From Oscillospiraceae bacterium (lineage in GTDB: Bacteria; Bacillota; Clostridia; Oscillospirales; UBA929), in assembly GCA_031289065.1 (NCBI GenBank), contig JAITQI010000099.1:1-20236 (forward strand): DNA of 20,236 nt, written 5' to 3'. The translations under genes were made by a program, and so were the position numbers. How positions within the stretch are numbered: position 1 is the stretch's first letter; each line of letters starts with the position of its first letter. The notes beneath the pieces were generated by a model. The model was given only the letters and a program-made list of their open reading frames with translations, ran no database searches and was not told the DNA's origin. This document shows positions 8,199 through 15,007 of this stretch, piece after piece.

Positions 8199-8353
8199 TG
8201 ACTTGAAATTTCTTTGTCAGTTTTTCTGACCAAAGTCTGTTTCGCCGTTCAGCTTCTGTACAAATTTATGCGCCCCTCCCCCCAGAGCGGATTTCAGGCA
8301 CGCGCCGCGCAGTCCGCAAGGCGTGATTCAAGAGAGATGTGGAGGTTATACCT
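8199..8353 (+). other. Untranslated leader of the transporter operon with a small hairpin
   Basis: This completes the 385-bp non-coding stretch 7969-8353; the rest of it holds the two promoters and the operator cluster. Within the leader, CTTTGTCAG (8212-8220) pairs with CTGACCAAAG (8226-8235) around a T5 loop, with one bulged base. There is no long T-tract after it, so it is not a standard terminator. I recognise no riboswitch class and no small gene with a ribosome site here. Confidence 0.4.
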
Positions 8354-9316
8354 ATGGCGGCATTCCCGGCGAAAGCCCCCACCTTGCAGAAAACTGGCGC
8401 ACTCAAATACGTCAAGCGGTATTGGACGCTCTATCTGCTGTTGCTGTTGCCCATCGCCTATTTCGCGCTGTTCCGGTATTTCCCCATGCAGTACATACAG
8501 CTGGCTTTCAAGAAGTACATGATCATGATAGACGGCGTCAAGGTAAACGTCTGGCAGATGCCTTGGGTCGATCCCTGGTTTGACCACTTCAAGACAGCCT
8601 TCGCCAACAAGGACTTCTGGAACGCCCTGAAGAACACCCTCATACTCAACGGGCTGGATTTGGTCGTGGGCTTCCCGGCCCCCATCCTGCTGGCGCTGCT
8701 CCTCAATGAGCTGACCTTCAAGAAGTTCAAACGGGTCACCCAAACCATCGCCTACATGCCCCATTTCCTGTCCTGGGTCATCATCTACGGCCTGGCGCTC
8801 CAGCTCTTCGCCCCCTCCACCGGGCTGGTCAACGATCTGATTCGCGCCCTGGGCGGAGGCGGCATCGATTTTCTGAACAACAAAACCTGGTGGGTCTTCA
8901 CCTACGTCATACTCGGCGTCTGGCAGAGCATCGGGTGGAACACCATCATTTACCTGGCCGCCATCACTGGCATCAGCCCGGAGCTGTATGAAGCCGCCGC
9001 CGTGGACGGCGCGGGCCGGTTCCGCAAAATGTGGCACGTCACCCTCCCCGGCATACGCCCCACCATCGTGGTGCTCCTCATCATGCAGATCGGCCGCATC
9101 GTGGGCGGCGACTTCGACCGGCCCTTCGCCATGACAAACAAGCTGGTCACCGACGTCTCCACCGTCATCCCCATCTTCACGTACAACTACGGTATCTTGG
9201 CCAACAAGTACGGGCTGGCCACGGCGGTGGGCCTGTTCCAGTCGGTGGTCTGTGTCATTTTCCTGCTGGCGTCCAACAAATTGGCCGAAAAATTCGGCGA
9301 ACGCGGTATTTGGTGA
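8354..9316 (+). CDS. Sugar ABC transporter permease, LplB type (CUT1)
   Basis: This 320-residue inner-membrane permease has several hydrophobic helices. The first is YLLLLLPIAYFALF, followed by a long periplasmic-side stretch typical of the LplB/YteP-like permease of oligosaccharide importers. The cytoplasmic EAA loop, EAAAVDGAGRFRKMWHVTLP, is intact and would dock the ATPase. ATG 8354 is preferred to the GTG at 8339 because GGAGG (8341-8345) sits eight bases before it. It is first in an operon with a second permease and a lipoprotein binding protein. No ATPase gene is present, so a shared MsmX-type ATPase encoded elsewhere is likely. The substrate is not readable from the permease; context suggests a galactose- or arabinose-containing oligosaccharide. 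Confidence 0.9.
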   Translation: MAAFPAKAPTLQKTGALKYVKRYWTLYLLLLLPIAYFALFRYFPMQYIQLAFKKYMIMIDGVKVNVWQMPWVDPWFDHFKTAFANKDFWNALKNTLILNGLDLVVGFPAPILLALLLNELTFKKFKRVTQTIAYMPHFLSWVIIYGLALQLFAPSTGLVNDLIRALGGGGIDFLNNKTWWVFTYVILGVWQSIGWNTIIYLAAITGISPELYEAAAVDGAGRFRKMWHVTLPGIRPTIVVLLIMQIGRIVGGDFDRPFAMTNKLVTDVSTVIPIFTYNYGILANKYGLATAVGLFQSVVCVIFLLASNKLAEKFGERGIW

Positions 9317-9328
9317 GGAGGTGAGGGC

Positions 9329-10192
9329 ATGATAAAGTCGAAAGCATCCAAGATTGGCGACATCGTCGTCGTATTCATCTGCGTGTTGATCATTATAGTC
9401 TGCCTTCTGCCCCTGCTCAACATCCTGGCCCGCTCCCTCAGCTCGGTGGGCGCGCTGATGCGCAAAGAGGTCATCCTGTGGCCAGTGGAGATAAACGTCG
9501 ATGCCTATGCCGCCGTGTTGAAAGACTCCCGGTACACATGGAGCCTGCTGTGGACCGCCATGCTGACCGTGGCCTGCACCGGCCTGTCCCTGTTCATGAC
9601 AGTGATCTGCGCCTACCCCCTGACCTATGACCACCTCAAAGGCCGTAAGATCTTCAACACCCTGATCATCCTGACCATGTACTTCAGCGCGGGCACCATC
9701 CCGTACTACATGACTTACAAAGCGTTGGGTATGATCGACAGCCCGTGGGTTCTGATCATCCCCAACTGCCTGAGCGTATTCAATATGATCATCATGCGCA
9801 GCTTCCTCTACGGCATCCCGGAGAGCCTCCGGGAGTCCGCCGAGCTGGACGGCGCGGGACCCATCCGCGTCCTGTGGAGCATCTACCTGCCCCTGTCCAC
9901 CTCGGTGCTGGCCACGCTGGCCCTCTTCTACGCCGTCGGCCGCTGGAACGGTTATTCCGACTCGTTGATCTATATGAGCGGGAATAGAAACTACTACCCC
10001 ATCCAGCACCTGCTCTATCAGCTCCTAAAAACCACGACGAGCGTCGAACTGGATCCCGGCACGCCACCCGGCATGGCGGAGTCGGCCCGAATGGCCACCG
10101 TCATGTTCGCCACCATCCCCATCCTGTTGGTCTACCCGTGGCTGCAAAAATACTTCATCGCGGGCGTGACCCTCGGCGCGGTCAAAGGCTAA
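9329..10192 (+). CDS. Sugar ABC transporter permease, LplC/YtcP type (CUT1)
   Basis: This 287-residue protein is the second permease of the heterodimer. The N-terminal helix is IVVVFICVLIIIVCLLPLLN, and further helices match the MalG-like fold. The EAA loop reads ESAELDGAGPIRVLWSIYLP, and the C-terminus (FIAGVTLGAVKG) ends in the way typical of YtcP/LplC permeases. AGGAGG (9316-9321) overlaps the stop of the preceding gene and lies seven bases before this ATG; the genes are 12 bases apart, so translation is probably coupled. Together with the upstream permease it forms the membrane channel through which the binding protein delivers its sugar. Confidence 0.9.
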   Translation: MIKSKASKIGDIVVVFICVLIIIVCLLPLLNILARSLSSVGALMRKEVILWPVEINVDAYAAVLKDSRYTWSLLWTAMLTVACTGLSLFMTVICAYPLTYDHLKGRKIFNTLIILTMYFSAGTIPYYMTYKALGMIDSPWVLIIPNCLSVFNMIIMRSFLYGIPESLRESAELDGAGPIRVLWSIYLPLSTSVLATLALFYAVGRWNGYSDSLIYMSGNRNYYPIQHLLYQLLKTTTSVELDPGTPPGMAESARMATVMFATIPILLVYPWLQKYFIAGVTLGAVKG

Positions 10193-10204
10193 TCACGCTG
10201 TCCG

Positions 10205-10221
10205 CGGGCACACGGTGCCCG
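10205..10221 (+). promoter_or_regulatory. Intergenic hairpin between the second permease and the binding-protein gene
   Basis: CGGGCAC (10205-10211) and GTGCCCG (10215-10221) form a perfect 7-bp stem with an ACG loop. No T-tract follows directly, so it is probably an mRNA processing or stabilising element rather than a full terminator. Such hairpins often raise binding-protein expression relative to the permeases; here that is inference. Confidence 0.5.
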
Positions 10222-10255
10222 AGACAATATATTTCTTTATAGTAGGAGGGTTCCC

Positions 10256-11971
10256 ATGAAACGCACGATTTCCATTCTTCTCATCGTGGCGCTGTTCGCC
10301 GTGCTGCTCGCAGCTTGCGACGGCGAGCCTGCCGCCACCAGCAATGATCCCACCGCGACGCCCCCCGTCACCTCTACCGCGCCCACCGCGCCGCCTCCCA
10401 CCCTGCTGGACGAGCTGGGCCTCGACACCGACCTGAAGTTCACCGAAACCCGGTCGATCACCGTCGAAGTCTTTGACCGCGGCCAGGACGCCGGCAAAAC
10501 CAAGCCGGAAGACAGCTACTACTCCAAGTGGATCCAAGAGCAAGTGCTGGCCACCCACCACATCGACGTCACCTTCACGCCCATCGACCGTTGGGGCGAA
10601 GCTGACCTCATCGGTCCCCTGCTGGCCGGCGGCGACGCGCCCGATGTCTGCGTCACCTACAACAAGGGCGCCATTGACCAGTACGCCGCTCAGGGCGGTG
10701 TCGTCGAGCTGGCCCAGTACCTGGACACCGACGACTACAAAGGTCTCCTGCCCAACCTGTTCTCTCTGCTCACCGAAGACAACATCTTCTGGGATCAGAA
10801 CACCGACGGCTCCCTCTACAGCCTGGAAGGCCGTCTGATGAACCCCCAGCGCATCAACACCTTCGTCCGCGAAGATTGGCTCACCGCCCTCAACCTGACC
10901 GCGCCCACCAACATCGATGAGTTTGAGGCCATGCTGGTCGCCTTCAAAGAGGGCGCTGCCACCCTGCTGGGTTCCGACGCTGCCAGAATGGTGCCCTTCT
11001 CCACCAGCTACGATGTGGGTTGGCGTATCGACCACCTCGCCGCCTCTTTCGTCCCCTCCTCCGCCGTCACCAACGACAAAGAATTCTACACCACTGGCTT
11101 TGACGATCGTCACCTCCAGCGGGCAAACTACAAAGAAGCCGTCAGAAAGCTCAACGACTGGTACAACAAGGGCTTGGTCTGGAAAGACTTCGCGTTGTAT
11201 CCCGCCGGTGACACCACCGAAGACGACATGATCAAATCCGGTTATGTCGGTTCCTTCATCCACAACTGGGACTATCCGTACCGCAGCGGCCTCGACGGCA
11301 TCCAGGGCGCCCTGCAGACCGTCAAGCCCGACGCCGCCTTTATCGCCGTTGAGTCCTTCAAGGACGATGCCGGCAACTACACCAAGTTCCTGTCCGGCCC
11401 GGTTGACCGGAAAATCTTCTTCCCCAGCTCCAACGAAGAAGTGACCGCTTCCTTCCTCTATCTGGACTGGATGGCCACCTTTGAGAACTACAACTTCCTG
11501 CAGATCGGCAACGAAGGCGTAGTCCATGAGAAACAGGCCGACGGTTCCGTGAAGGTTATCGCCGCCACCAACGAAGAGATCCAGAACAGCCAGTACAACA
11601 TCGACTACACCATCACCATGAACGGCCTGTCTCTCGCCACCCCCGAAGCGACCGCCGGTTCCATCGCCTTCGGTTACGGCGGCATTGACTCCCGCCTGAT
11701 CTCCATCGCTTTCGCCGCCTCCATCAACGACGGTCACCTTGGCCGCAACCCGCGGTTCGGTGCCCTCGAAGCCGAGTCGGGCATGGACACCGTGCTCAAA
11801 GAAAAGCGCGACGCCCTGCTTGACCAATCCGTGGTCGCCTCCGTCGCCGACTTTGACAGCGTCTGGGATGCCGGTTGGGCCGACTATCTGGCCAGCGGCG
11901 GCCAGGCCATCATCGACTCCCGCATCGCGAAATGGGAAGAGCTCTACGGCTCCGCCACCCAGCTGCCCTAA
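10256..11971 (+). CDS. Sugar ABC transporter substrate-binding lipoprotein (LplA-like)
   Basis: This 571-residue protein is an extracellular, membrane-tethered solute receptor. The signal sequence is MKR plus a hydrophobic core ending in the lipobox LLAAC, with Cys21 as the lipidated residue. A Thr/Pro/Ala-rich linker (about 25-50) precedes the binding domain. The large size, about 150 residues above MalE-type receptors, matches the LplA group that works with LplB/LplC permeases on oligosaccharides. Recognisable features include the GGDAPDVCVTY segment and the late FGYGGIDSR region. AGGAGGG lies five bases before the ATG. It is last in the operon and is followed by a strong terminator. It uses Asp, Ala, Thr and aromatic residues heavily, as expected for a sugar receptor. 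Ligand identity is unknown. Confidence 0.92.
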   Translation: MKRTISILLIVALFAVLLAACDGEPAATSNDPTATPPVTSTAPTAPPPTLLDELGLDTDLKFTETRSITVEVFDRGQDAGKTKPEDSYYSKWIQEQVLATHHIDVTFTPIDRWGEADLIGPLLAGGDAPDVCVTYNKGAIDQYAAQGGVVELAQYLDTDDYKGLLPNLFSLLTEDNIFWDQNTDGSLYSLEGRLMNPQRINTFVREDWLTALNLTAPTNIDEFEAMLVAFKEGAATLLGSDAARMVPFSTSYDVGWRIDHLAASFVPSSAVTNDKEFYTTGFDDRHLQRANYKEAVRKLNDWYNKGLVWKDFALYPAGDTTEDDMIKSGYVGSFIHNWDYPYRSGLDGIQGALQTVKPDAAFIAVESFKDDAGNYTKFLSGPVDRKIFFPSSNEEVTASFLYLDWMATFENYNFLQIGNEGVVHEKQADGSVKVIAATNEEIQNSQYNIDYTITMNGLSLATPEATAGSIAFGYGGIDSRLISIAFAASINDGHLGRNPRFGALEAESGMDTVLKEKRDALLDQSVVASVADFDSVWDAGWADYLASGGQAIIDSRIAKWEELYGSATQLP

Positions 11972-11999
11972 CCGAAACACCACGTTTCACCAGCCAAAC

Positions 12000-12036
12000 A
12001 CGGAGGGCCCGCAGTTGCGGGCCCTCCGTTCCCTTG
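12000..12036 (+). terminator. Terminator of the transporter operon
   Basis: ACGGAGGGCCCGCA (12000-12013) pairs perfectly over 14 bp with TGCGGGCCCTCCGT (12016-12029), leaving only GT between them (in practice a four-base AGTT loop). TTCCCTT follows, a weak T-tract offset by a very strong stem. It lies 28 bases after the binding-protein stop. Confidence 0.85.
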
Positions 12037-12073
12037 CAGGGGACGGCGACCTCGAGCCCCGCCCCCTACAAGG
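12032..12073. repeat. 42-bp imperfect palindrome (intergenic repeat-like)
   Basis: CCTTGCAGGGG (12032-12042) is inverted as CCCCTACAAGG (12063-12073), 10 of 11 bases pairing, and the arms continue imperfectly to a central CTCGAG. It overlaps the end of the transporter terminator and ends seven bases before the MITE-like element. It resembles the GTAGGGG-type intergenic palindromes I associate with some clostridial genomes; only one copy is seen here. Confidence 0.5.
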
Positions 12074-12079
12074 ATTACG

Positions 12080-12172
12080 AATGAAAAATTAAAAATTTTG
12101 GAGCCGCTGCGCGGCGGACTGAATATTTGATCATCGTGCGCAGCGCGATTCCAAAATTTTTAATTCTTCATT
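12080..12172. repeat. MITE-like inverted-repeat element, near-intact copy
   Basis: The left arm (12080-12102, from AATGAAAAATT to TTTTGGA) and the right arm (12150-12172, from TCCAAAA to CTTCATT) are inverted copies matching at 22 of 23 positions. The 47-bp centre carries GCCGCTGCGCGGCGG and GTGCGCAGCGCGAT, themselves partly complementary. The arms are AT-rich, in sharp contrast to the GC-rich genes. A further CTTCATTTTTAATTT (to 12187) extends the right side. A second, truncated copy is at 14535-14600 and a fragment at 17299-17318. There is no open reading frame in it, so any movement would need a transposase acting in trans. Confidence 0.75.
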
Positions 12173-12188
12173 CTTCATTTTTAATTTA

Positions 12189-12228
12189 GCGGCGCCCCCC
12201 GTTGGGGGGCGCCGCCATCTTGTTTTTT
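12189..12228 (+). terminator. Strong hairpin with T6 upstream of galK
   Basis: GCGGCGCCCCCC (12189-12200) pairs perfectly over 12 bp with GGGGGGCGCCGC (12204-12215) around a GTT loop. CATCTTG and then TTTTTT (12223-12228) follow. It looks like a Rho-independent terminator although the T-run starts seven bases after the stem. It would insulate galK from upstream transcription. Confidence 0.6.
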
Positions 12229-12247
12229 CCCCAAAAAGCGTTATACT
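12220..12247 (+). promoter_or_regulatory. Possible galK promoter
   Basis: TTGTTT (12220-12225), a 16-bp spacer and TATACT (12242-12247) form a moderate sigma-A match. Transcription would start near 12254, only about 11 bases before the GTG start, so the mRNA leader would be very short. The -10 is good and the -35 weak. Confidence 0.35.
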
Positions 12248-12264
12248 GGTATGGGGTGATTTTT

Positions 12265-13557
12265 GTGGCGCACGATATACGCACAATCGATCTGCTGGCG
12301 GCGGGCGCGTTTGACCAAGCCCTGGCCGCGCTGTACCCGAACCGCGACACGGCCGGGTGCCGGGCGCGGTACATACAGGCGGCTCAACAGTTTGCCGCCC
12401 TGTTCGGCAAAGAACCGGTCGTACTGATCTCCGCGCCGGGGCGGGCCGAAATCGGCGGCAACCATACCGACCATCAGCGCGGACGTGTACTGGCGGCGGC
12501 GGTGGATTTGGATGTCCTCTGTGTCGCCGCCCCCAACGGCCAAGGGGTCATCCGCGTCTGCTCCGAGGGGCATCCGCCCGCCGAGGTAACCCTCGACGAC
12601 CTGCGGCCCCAGGCGGTCGAGCAGGGACACAGCGCGGCCCTTGTCCGAGGCGTGGCGGAATGGTTCCGCCTCCGGGGCCATGCTGTCGGCGGGTTCGACG
12701 CCTATACCGTCTCCGAGGTGCCGGGCGGCTCCGGCCTGTCCTCGTCGGCGGCCTTCGAGGTGGCCGTCGGCAACCTGTTGGCGGCGCTTTACGGCGGGGA
12801 CGTGACCCCGGCGGACATCGCCCTGGCCGGGCAGTACGCCGAAAACCGGCACTTCGGAAAACCCTGCGGCCTCATGGATCAAATGGTCTCTTCCGTGGGC
12901 GGCTTGGTGCAAATCGACTTCAGCCAGCCGGAGGCCCCCGACGTGCGGCCGGTGCCCCTGACCGCCCTGTCCGGCCTGGGGCTTTGTATCACCAACACCG
13001 GGGGCAGCCACGCCGACCTGACCCCGGCCTATGCCGCCATCCCCGAGGAGATGGGGCGGGTGGCCGCGCTGTTTGGCGCCTCGACGCTGCGTGAGGTGCC
13101 CAAAGGCGACTTTTATCAGGCCCTGCCCCGTGTCCGCGCCCAGGCGGGCGACCGCGCCGCCCTGCGAGCCATGCACTTTTTCGCCGACAACGCCCTGGTG
13201 GCCCGACAGGCCGAGGCCCTGTCCCAAGGCGACACAGCCGGGTTTTTGGACATGGTGGTGCGCTCGGGGCGCTCCTCCCTGGCCTATCTGCAAAACGTCT
13301 TCGACTCGTCCCGCCCCCGGGAGCAGGGCCTCTGCCTGGCCCTGGCGGTCAGCGAACGCCTGCTGGACGGCCGGGGGGCCTGGCGGGTGCACGGCGGCGG
13401 GTTTGCCGGCACCATCGAGGCCTTCGTCCCCGATGCCCTCCTGCCCGCCTACCGGGCCGAGATGGACGCCCTGTTCGGCCCGGGGGCCTGCCGAACGCTC
13501 CCCCTGCGGGCCGCGGGCGGCGTGAGGATACGCCCCCGGCAAAACCAAACCATATAA
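12265..13557 (+). CDS. galK: Galactokinase (GHMP kinase family)
   Basis: This 430-residue enzyme phosphorylates D-galactose to galactose-1-phosphate, the first committed Leloir step. The galactose-binding signature reads APGRAEIGGNHTDHQRG (58-73), with Arg60 and an Asn where classical galactokinases have Glu. The GHMP ATP motif is PGGSGLSSSAA (153-163), and the catalytic Asp is Asp205 in CGLMDQMVSS. The C-terminal GGGFAGTIEAF is the third GHMP motif. GTG 12265 is chosen for GGGGTGA at 12253-12259; the in-frame GTG at 12256 lies inside that site. galT follows 15 bases later, so they form a galKT operon. A terminator-like hairpin upstream suggests independent transcription from the transporter. 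Confidence 0.93.
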   Translation: MAHDIRTIDLLAAGAFDQALAALYPNRDTAGCRARYIQAAQQFAALFGKEPVVLISAPGRAEIGGNHTDHQRGRVLAAAVDLDVLCVAAPNGQGVIRVCSEGHPPAEVTLDDLRPQAVEQGHSAALVRGVAEWFRLRGHAVGGFDAYTVSEVPGGSGLSSSAAFEVAVGNLLAALYGGDVTPADIALAGQYAENRHFGKPCGLMDQMVSSVGGLVQIDFSQPEAPDVRPVPLTALSGLGLCITNTGGSHADLTPAYAAIPEEMGRVAALFGASTLREVPKGDFYQALPRVRAQAGDRAALRAMHFFADNALVARQAEALSQGDTAGFLDMVVRSGRSSLAYLQNVFDSSRPREQGLCLALAVSERLLDGRGAWRVHGGGFAGTIEAFVPDALLPAYRAEMDALFGPGACRTLPLRAAGGVRIRPRQNQTI

Positions 13558-13572
13558 AGGAGGGATCCCCCT

Positions 13573-14556
13573 ATGGCCGAGCTTCGGTACAACCCGGTCA
13601 GCCGGGAATGGGTGATGGTGGCCTCTCACCGGCAGGCCCGCCCGCAAATGCCCAAGGACTGGTGTCCCTTCTGTCCGGGCAGCGGCAAGGTGCCCGACAG
13701 CGGGTACGAAACCCTGCGTTACCTCAACGATTTCCCCGCCCTGTCCCAACAGCCGCCGCCCCCCGACGGCGTGGCCGGGCCGCTGTTCGAAGTCAAACCG
13801 GCCTATGGCCGCTGCGAGGTACTGCTGTATTCCGACCAGCACCGGGCGGCGCTGAAGGATTTGTCCGACGCCCATGTCCATAAATTGGCCGCCCTGTGGC
13901 GGGACTGTTACCTGGATATGGCGGCTGACCCCGGTATCGAGTATGTGTTTCTCTTTGAAAACCGGGGGGAAGCCGTGGGCGTCACCATGCCCCACCCTCA
14001 CGGCCAGGCCTACGGATACAGCTTCCTTCCCCAAAAGGTGCGGCAGGAATTGGACGGCGCGCAGGCCTACCACGCCGAACATGACCGCTGCCTGTTTTGC
14101 GACCTGCTGTCCGCCGAACGGGCGGACGGGCGGCGTGTCCTGTTTGAAAATGAAGCCTTTTGCGCCTACGTCCCCTTCTTCTCTCCCCTCACCTACGGTC
14201 TGCACGTCACCCCCCGGCGGCACGTCGCCCACCTGGGCCAAATGACAGCCCGGGAACTCGACCTGCTGGGCGAAACCCTCCGGGACTGCGCCGGCCTGTA
14301 CGACAGCCTGTTTGACATGCCCTTCCCCTACATGATGTGCATGTACAACGCCCCGCCCCGGGGAAACGCCGACGCGTTCCACCACTTCCACGTAAAATTC
14401 TTTCCCCCCCTCCGGGCCAAAACGACCCAGCAGTTTTTCGCCTCCTCCGAAACCGGCGCGGGCGCCTGGTGCAACCCCAACTGCCCCGAAGGAAAAGCCC
14501 AAGACCTGCGAGAGGCCTATGACCGCTATAAGGCGGAATCGCGCTGTGCGCGATAA
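13573..14556 (+). CDS. galT: Galactose-1-phosphate uridylyltransferase, HIT-fold class
   Basis: This 327-residue enzyme swaps UMP between UDP-glucose and galactose-1-phosphate. CPFCPGSG (31-38) is the zinc-binding N-terminal motif. MPHPHGQAYGY (139-149) holds the H-P-H-x-Q active site, with His143 the likely uridylylated residue. A later HHFHVKFFPP segment supports the fold. AAAGGAGGG overlaps the galK stop and precedes the ATG. The last six residues (ESRCAR) and the TAA are encoded by the truncated MITE-like repeat at 14535-14600, so the native C-terminus probably ended close to DRYKA and has been replaced. The core enzyme is intact, so function is likely kept. The UDP-galactose epimerase (galE) is not in the window. 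Confidence 0.93.
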   Translation: MAELRYNPVSREWVMVASHRQARPQMPKDWCPFCPGSGKVPDSGYETLRYLNDFPALSQQPPPPDGVAGPLFEVKPAYGRCEVLLYSDQHRAALKDLSDAHVHKLAALWRDCYLDMAADPGIEYVFLFENRGEAVGVTMPHPHGQAYGYSFLPQKVRQELDGAQAYHAEHDRCLFCDLLSAERADGRRVLFENEAFCAYVPFFSPLTYGLHVTPRRHVAHLGQMTARELDLLGETLRDCAGLYDSLFDMPFPYMMCMYNAPPRGNADAFHHFHVKFFPPLRAKTTQQFFASSETGAGAWCNPNCPEGKAQDLREAYDRYKAESRCAR

Positions 14557-14600
14557 TTAAATCCGCCGCGCAGCGGCACCACAATTTTTAATTCTTTATT
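14535..14600. repeat. Truncated copy of the MITE-like element at the junction of two convergent genes
   Basis: This stretch matches the reverse complement of the 12080-12172 element: GGAATCGCGCTG, then TCCGCCGCGCAGCGGC, then AATTTTTAATT and a TTATT end. It has an AATTAAA-sized centre in place of the longer one, and it lacks the outer arm on the galT side. Its left edge lies inside the galT frame and its right edge inside the 3' end of the minus-strand gene. No separate terminator is visible between the two genes, so its internal hairpin may do that job. Confidence 0.7.
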
Positions 14601-14853
14601 TTAAATTAATCCAACGTACCGACCCCGGATAGGACGGTACGTCGATGTAGACCCACAACAGGTCGGCGCGGCGGCTCTTGACGTTGATGGCCTTGTCGAT
14701 GATGACCTGGCTGCGGCGGGTAGGGTATACGCGCAGATCTTCCAAGCAATCCTTGTCTCGACAGGCGTCGTAAATCTTCTTGGTGTGAACGCACACGGCC
14801 TCTTTCAGCGTGTGAGCGGAGGTCACGGGGCCGGGTACAACCTTTTCAGGCAT
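14596..14853 (-). pseudogene. Conserved clostridial protein of unknown function, probably 3'-truncated
   Basis: An 85-residue product starts at ATG 14853, with GGGAGG ten bases upstream. The central part (VCVHTKKIYDACRDKDCLEDL and RVYPTRRSQVIIDKAINV) resembles, from memory, a family of larger clostridial proteins of unknown function with a Cys-Arg-Asp-Lys-Asp-Cys core; I could not verify this. Those proteins continue for well over 100 residues after the VYIDV segment. Here they are cut after DVPSYPGSVRW, and the last residues INLK and the TAA are written by the MITE-like repeat. It may be a dead remnant or a still-expressed short form. It is convergent with galT and divergent from ldhA. Confidence 0.55.
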
Positions 14854-14870
14854 TGTCAGATTACCTCCCA

Positions 14871-14908
14871 TACCATGATAGTTGAAGTTTTTCTTCAATA
14901 CCATGCTA
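14871..14908. promoter_or_regulatory. Palindrome flanked by direct repeats upstream of the truncated gene
   Basis: TTGAAG (14882-14887), T5 and CTTCAA (14893-14898) make a perfect 17-bp palindrome. It is flanked by direct repeats TACCATGATA (14871-14880) and TACCATGCTA (14899-14908), which differ at one base and are 28 bp apart. Its place 18 bases before the ATG, next to the ribosome site, suits an operator or leader element; no protein can be assigned. Confidence 0.4.
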
Positions 14909-14973
14909 TGCCGCCTGGCCGCAAGGGTGAAAGCCGGGACGGCTTATCCCGCCGAAACGGACGGCTCCTCCCC

Positions 14974-15007
14974 TTTGGGACGCGTCGGGAAATGTCCCGT
15001 CCCCAAA
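14974..15007. other. Structured element in the region upstream of ldhA
   Basis: TTTGGGACG (14974-14982) can pair with CGTCCCCAAA (14998-15007) with one bulge. GGGAC (14977-14981) can instead pair with GTCCC (14994-14998), and CGGGA (14986-14990) with TCCCG (14995-14999). These pairings compete. Nearby AAACG-ggg-CGTTT (15011-15023) is a further small palindrome. No T-tract or known riboswitch signature was seen. A CATACTAA stretch at 15060-15067 could hold the ldhA -10, but there is no convincing -35. Confidence 0.35.

Noticed and set aside
8294..11983. Long antisense frames opposite the transporter operon (8294-10009 and 10193-11983)
   Set aside because: They are mirror frames of the permeases and the lipoprotein, with products lacking hydrophobic or domain structure.
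12241..14502. A 753-codon open frame antisense to galK and galT
   Set aside because: It spans two well-identified genes and their spacer, and the product is Gly/Val/Gln-rich with no domain.
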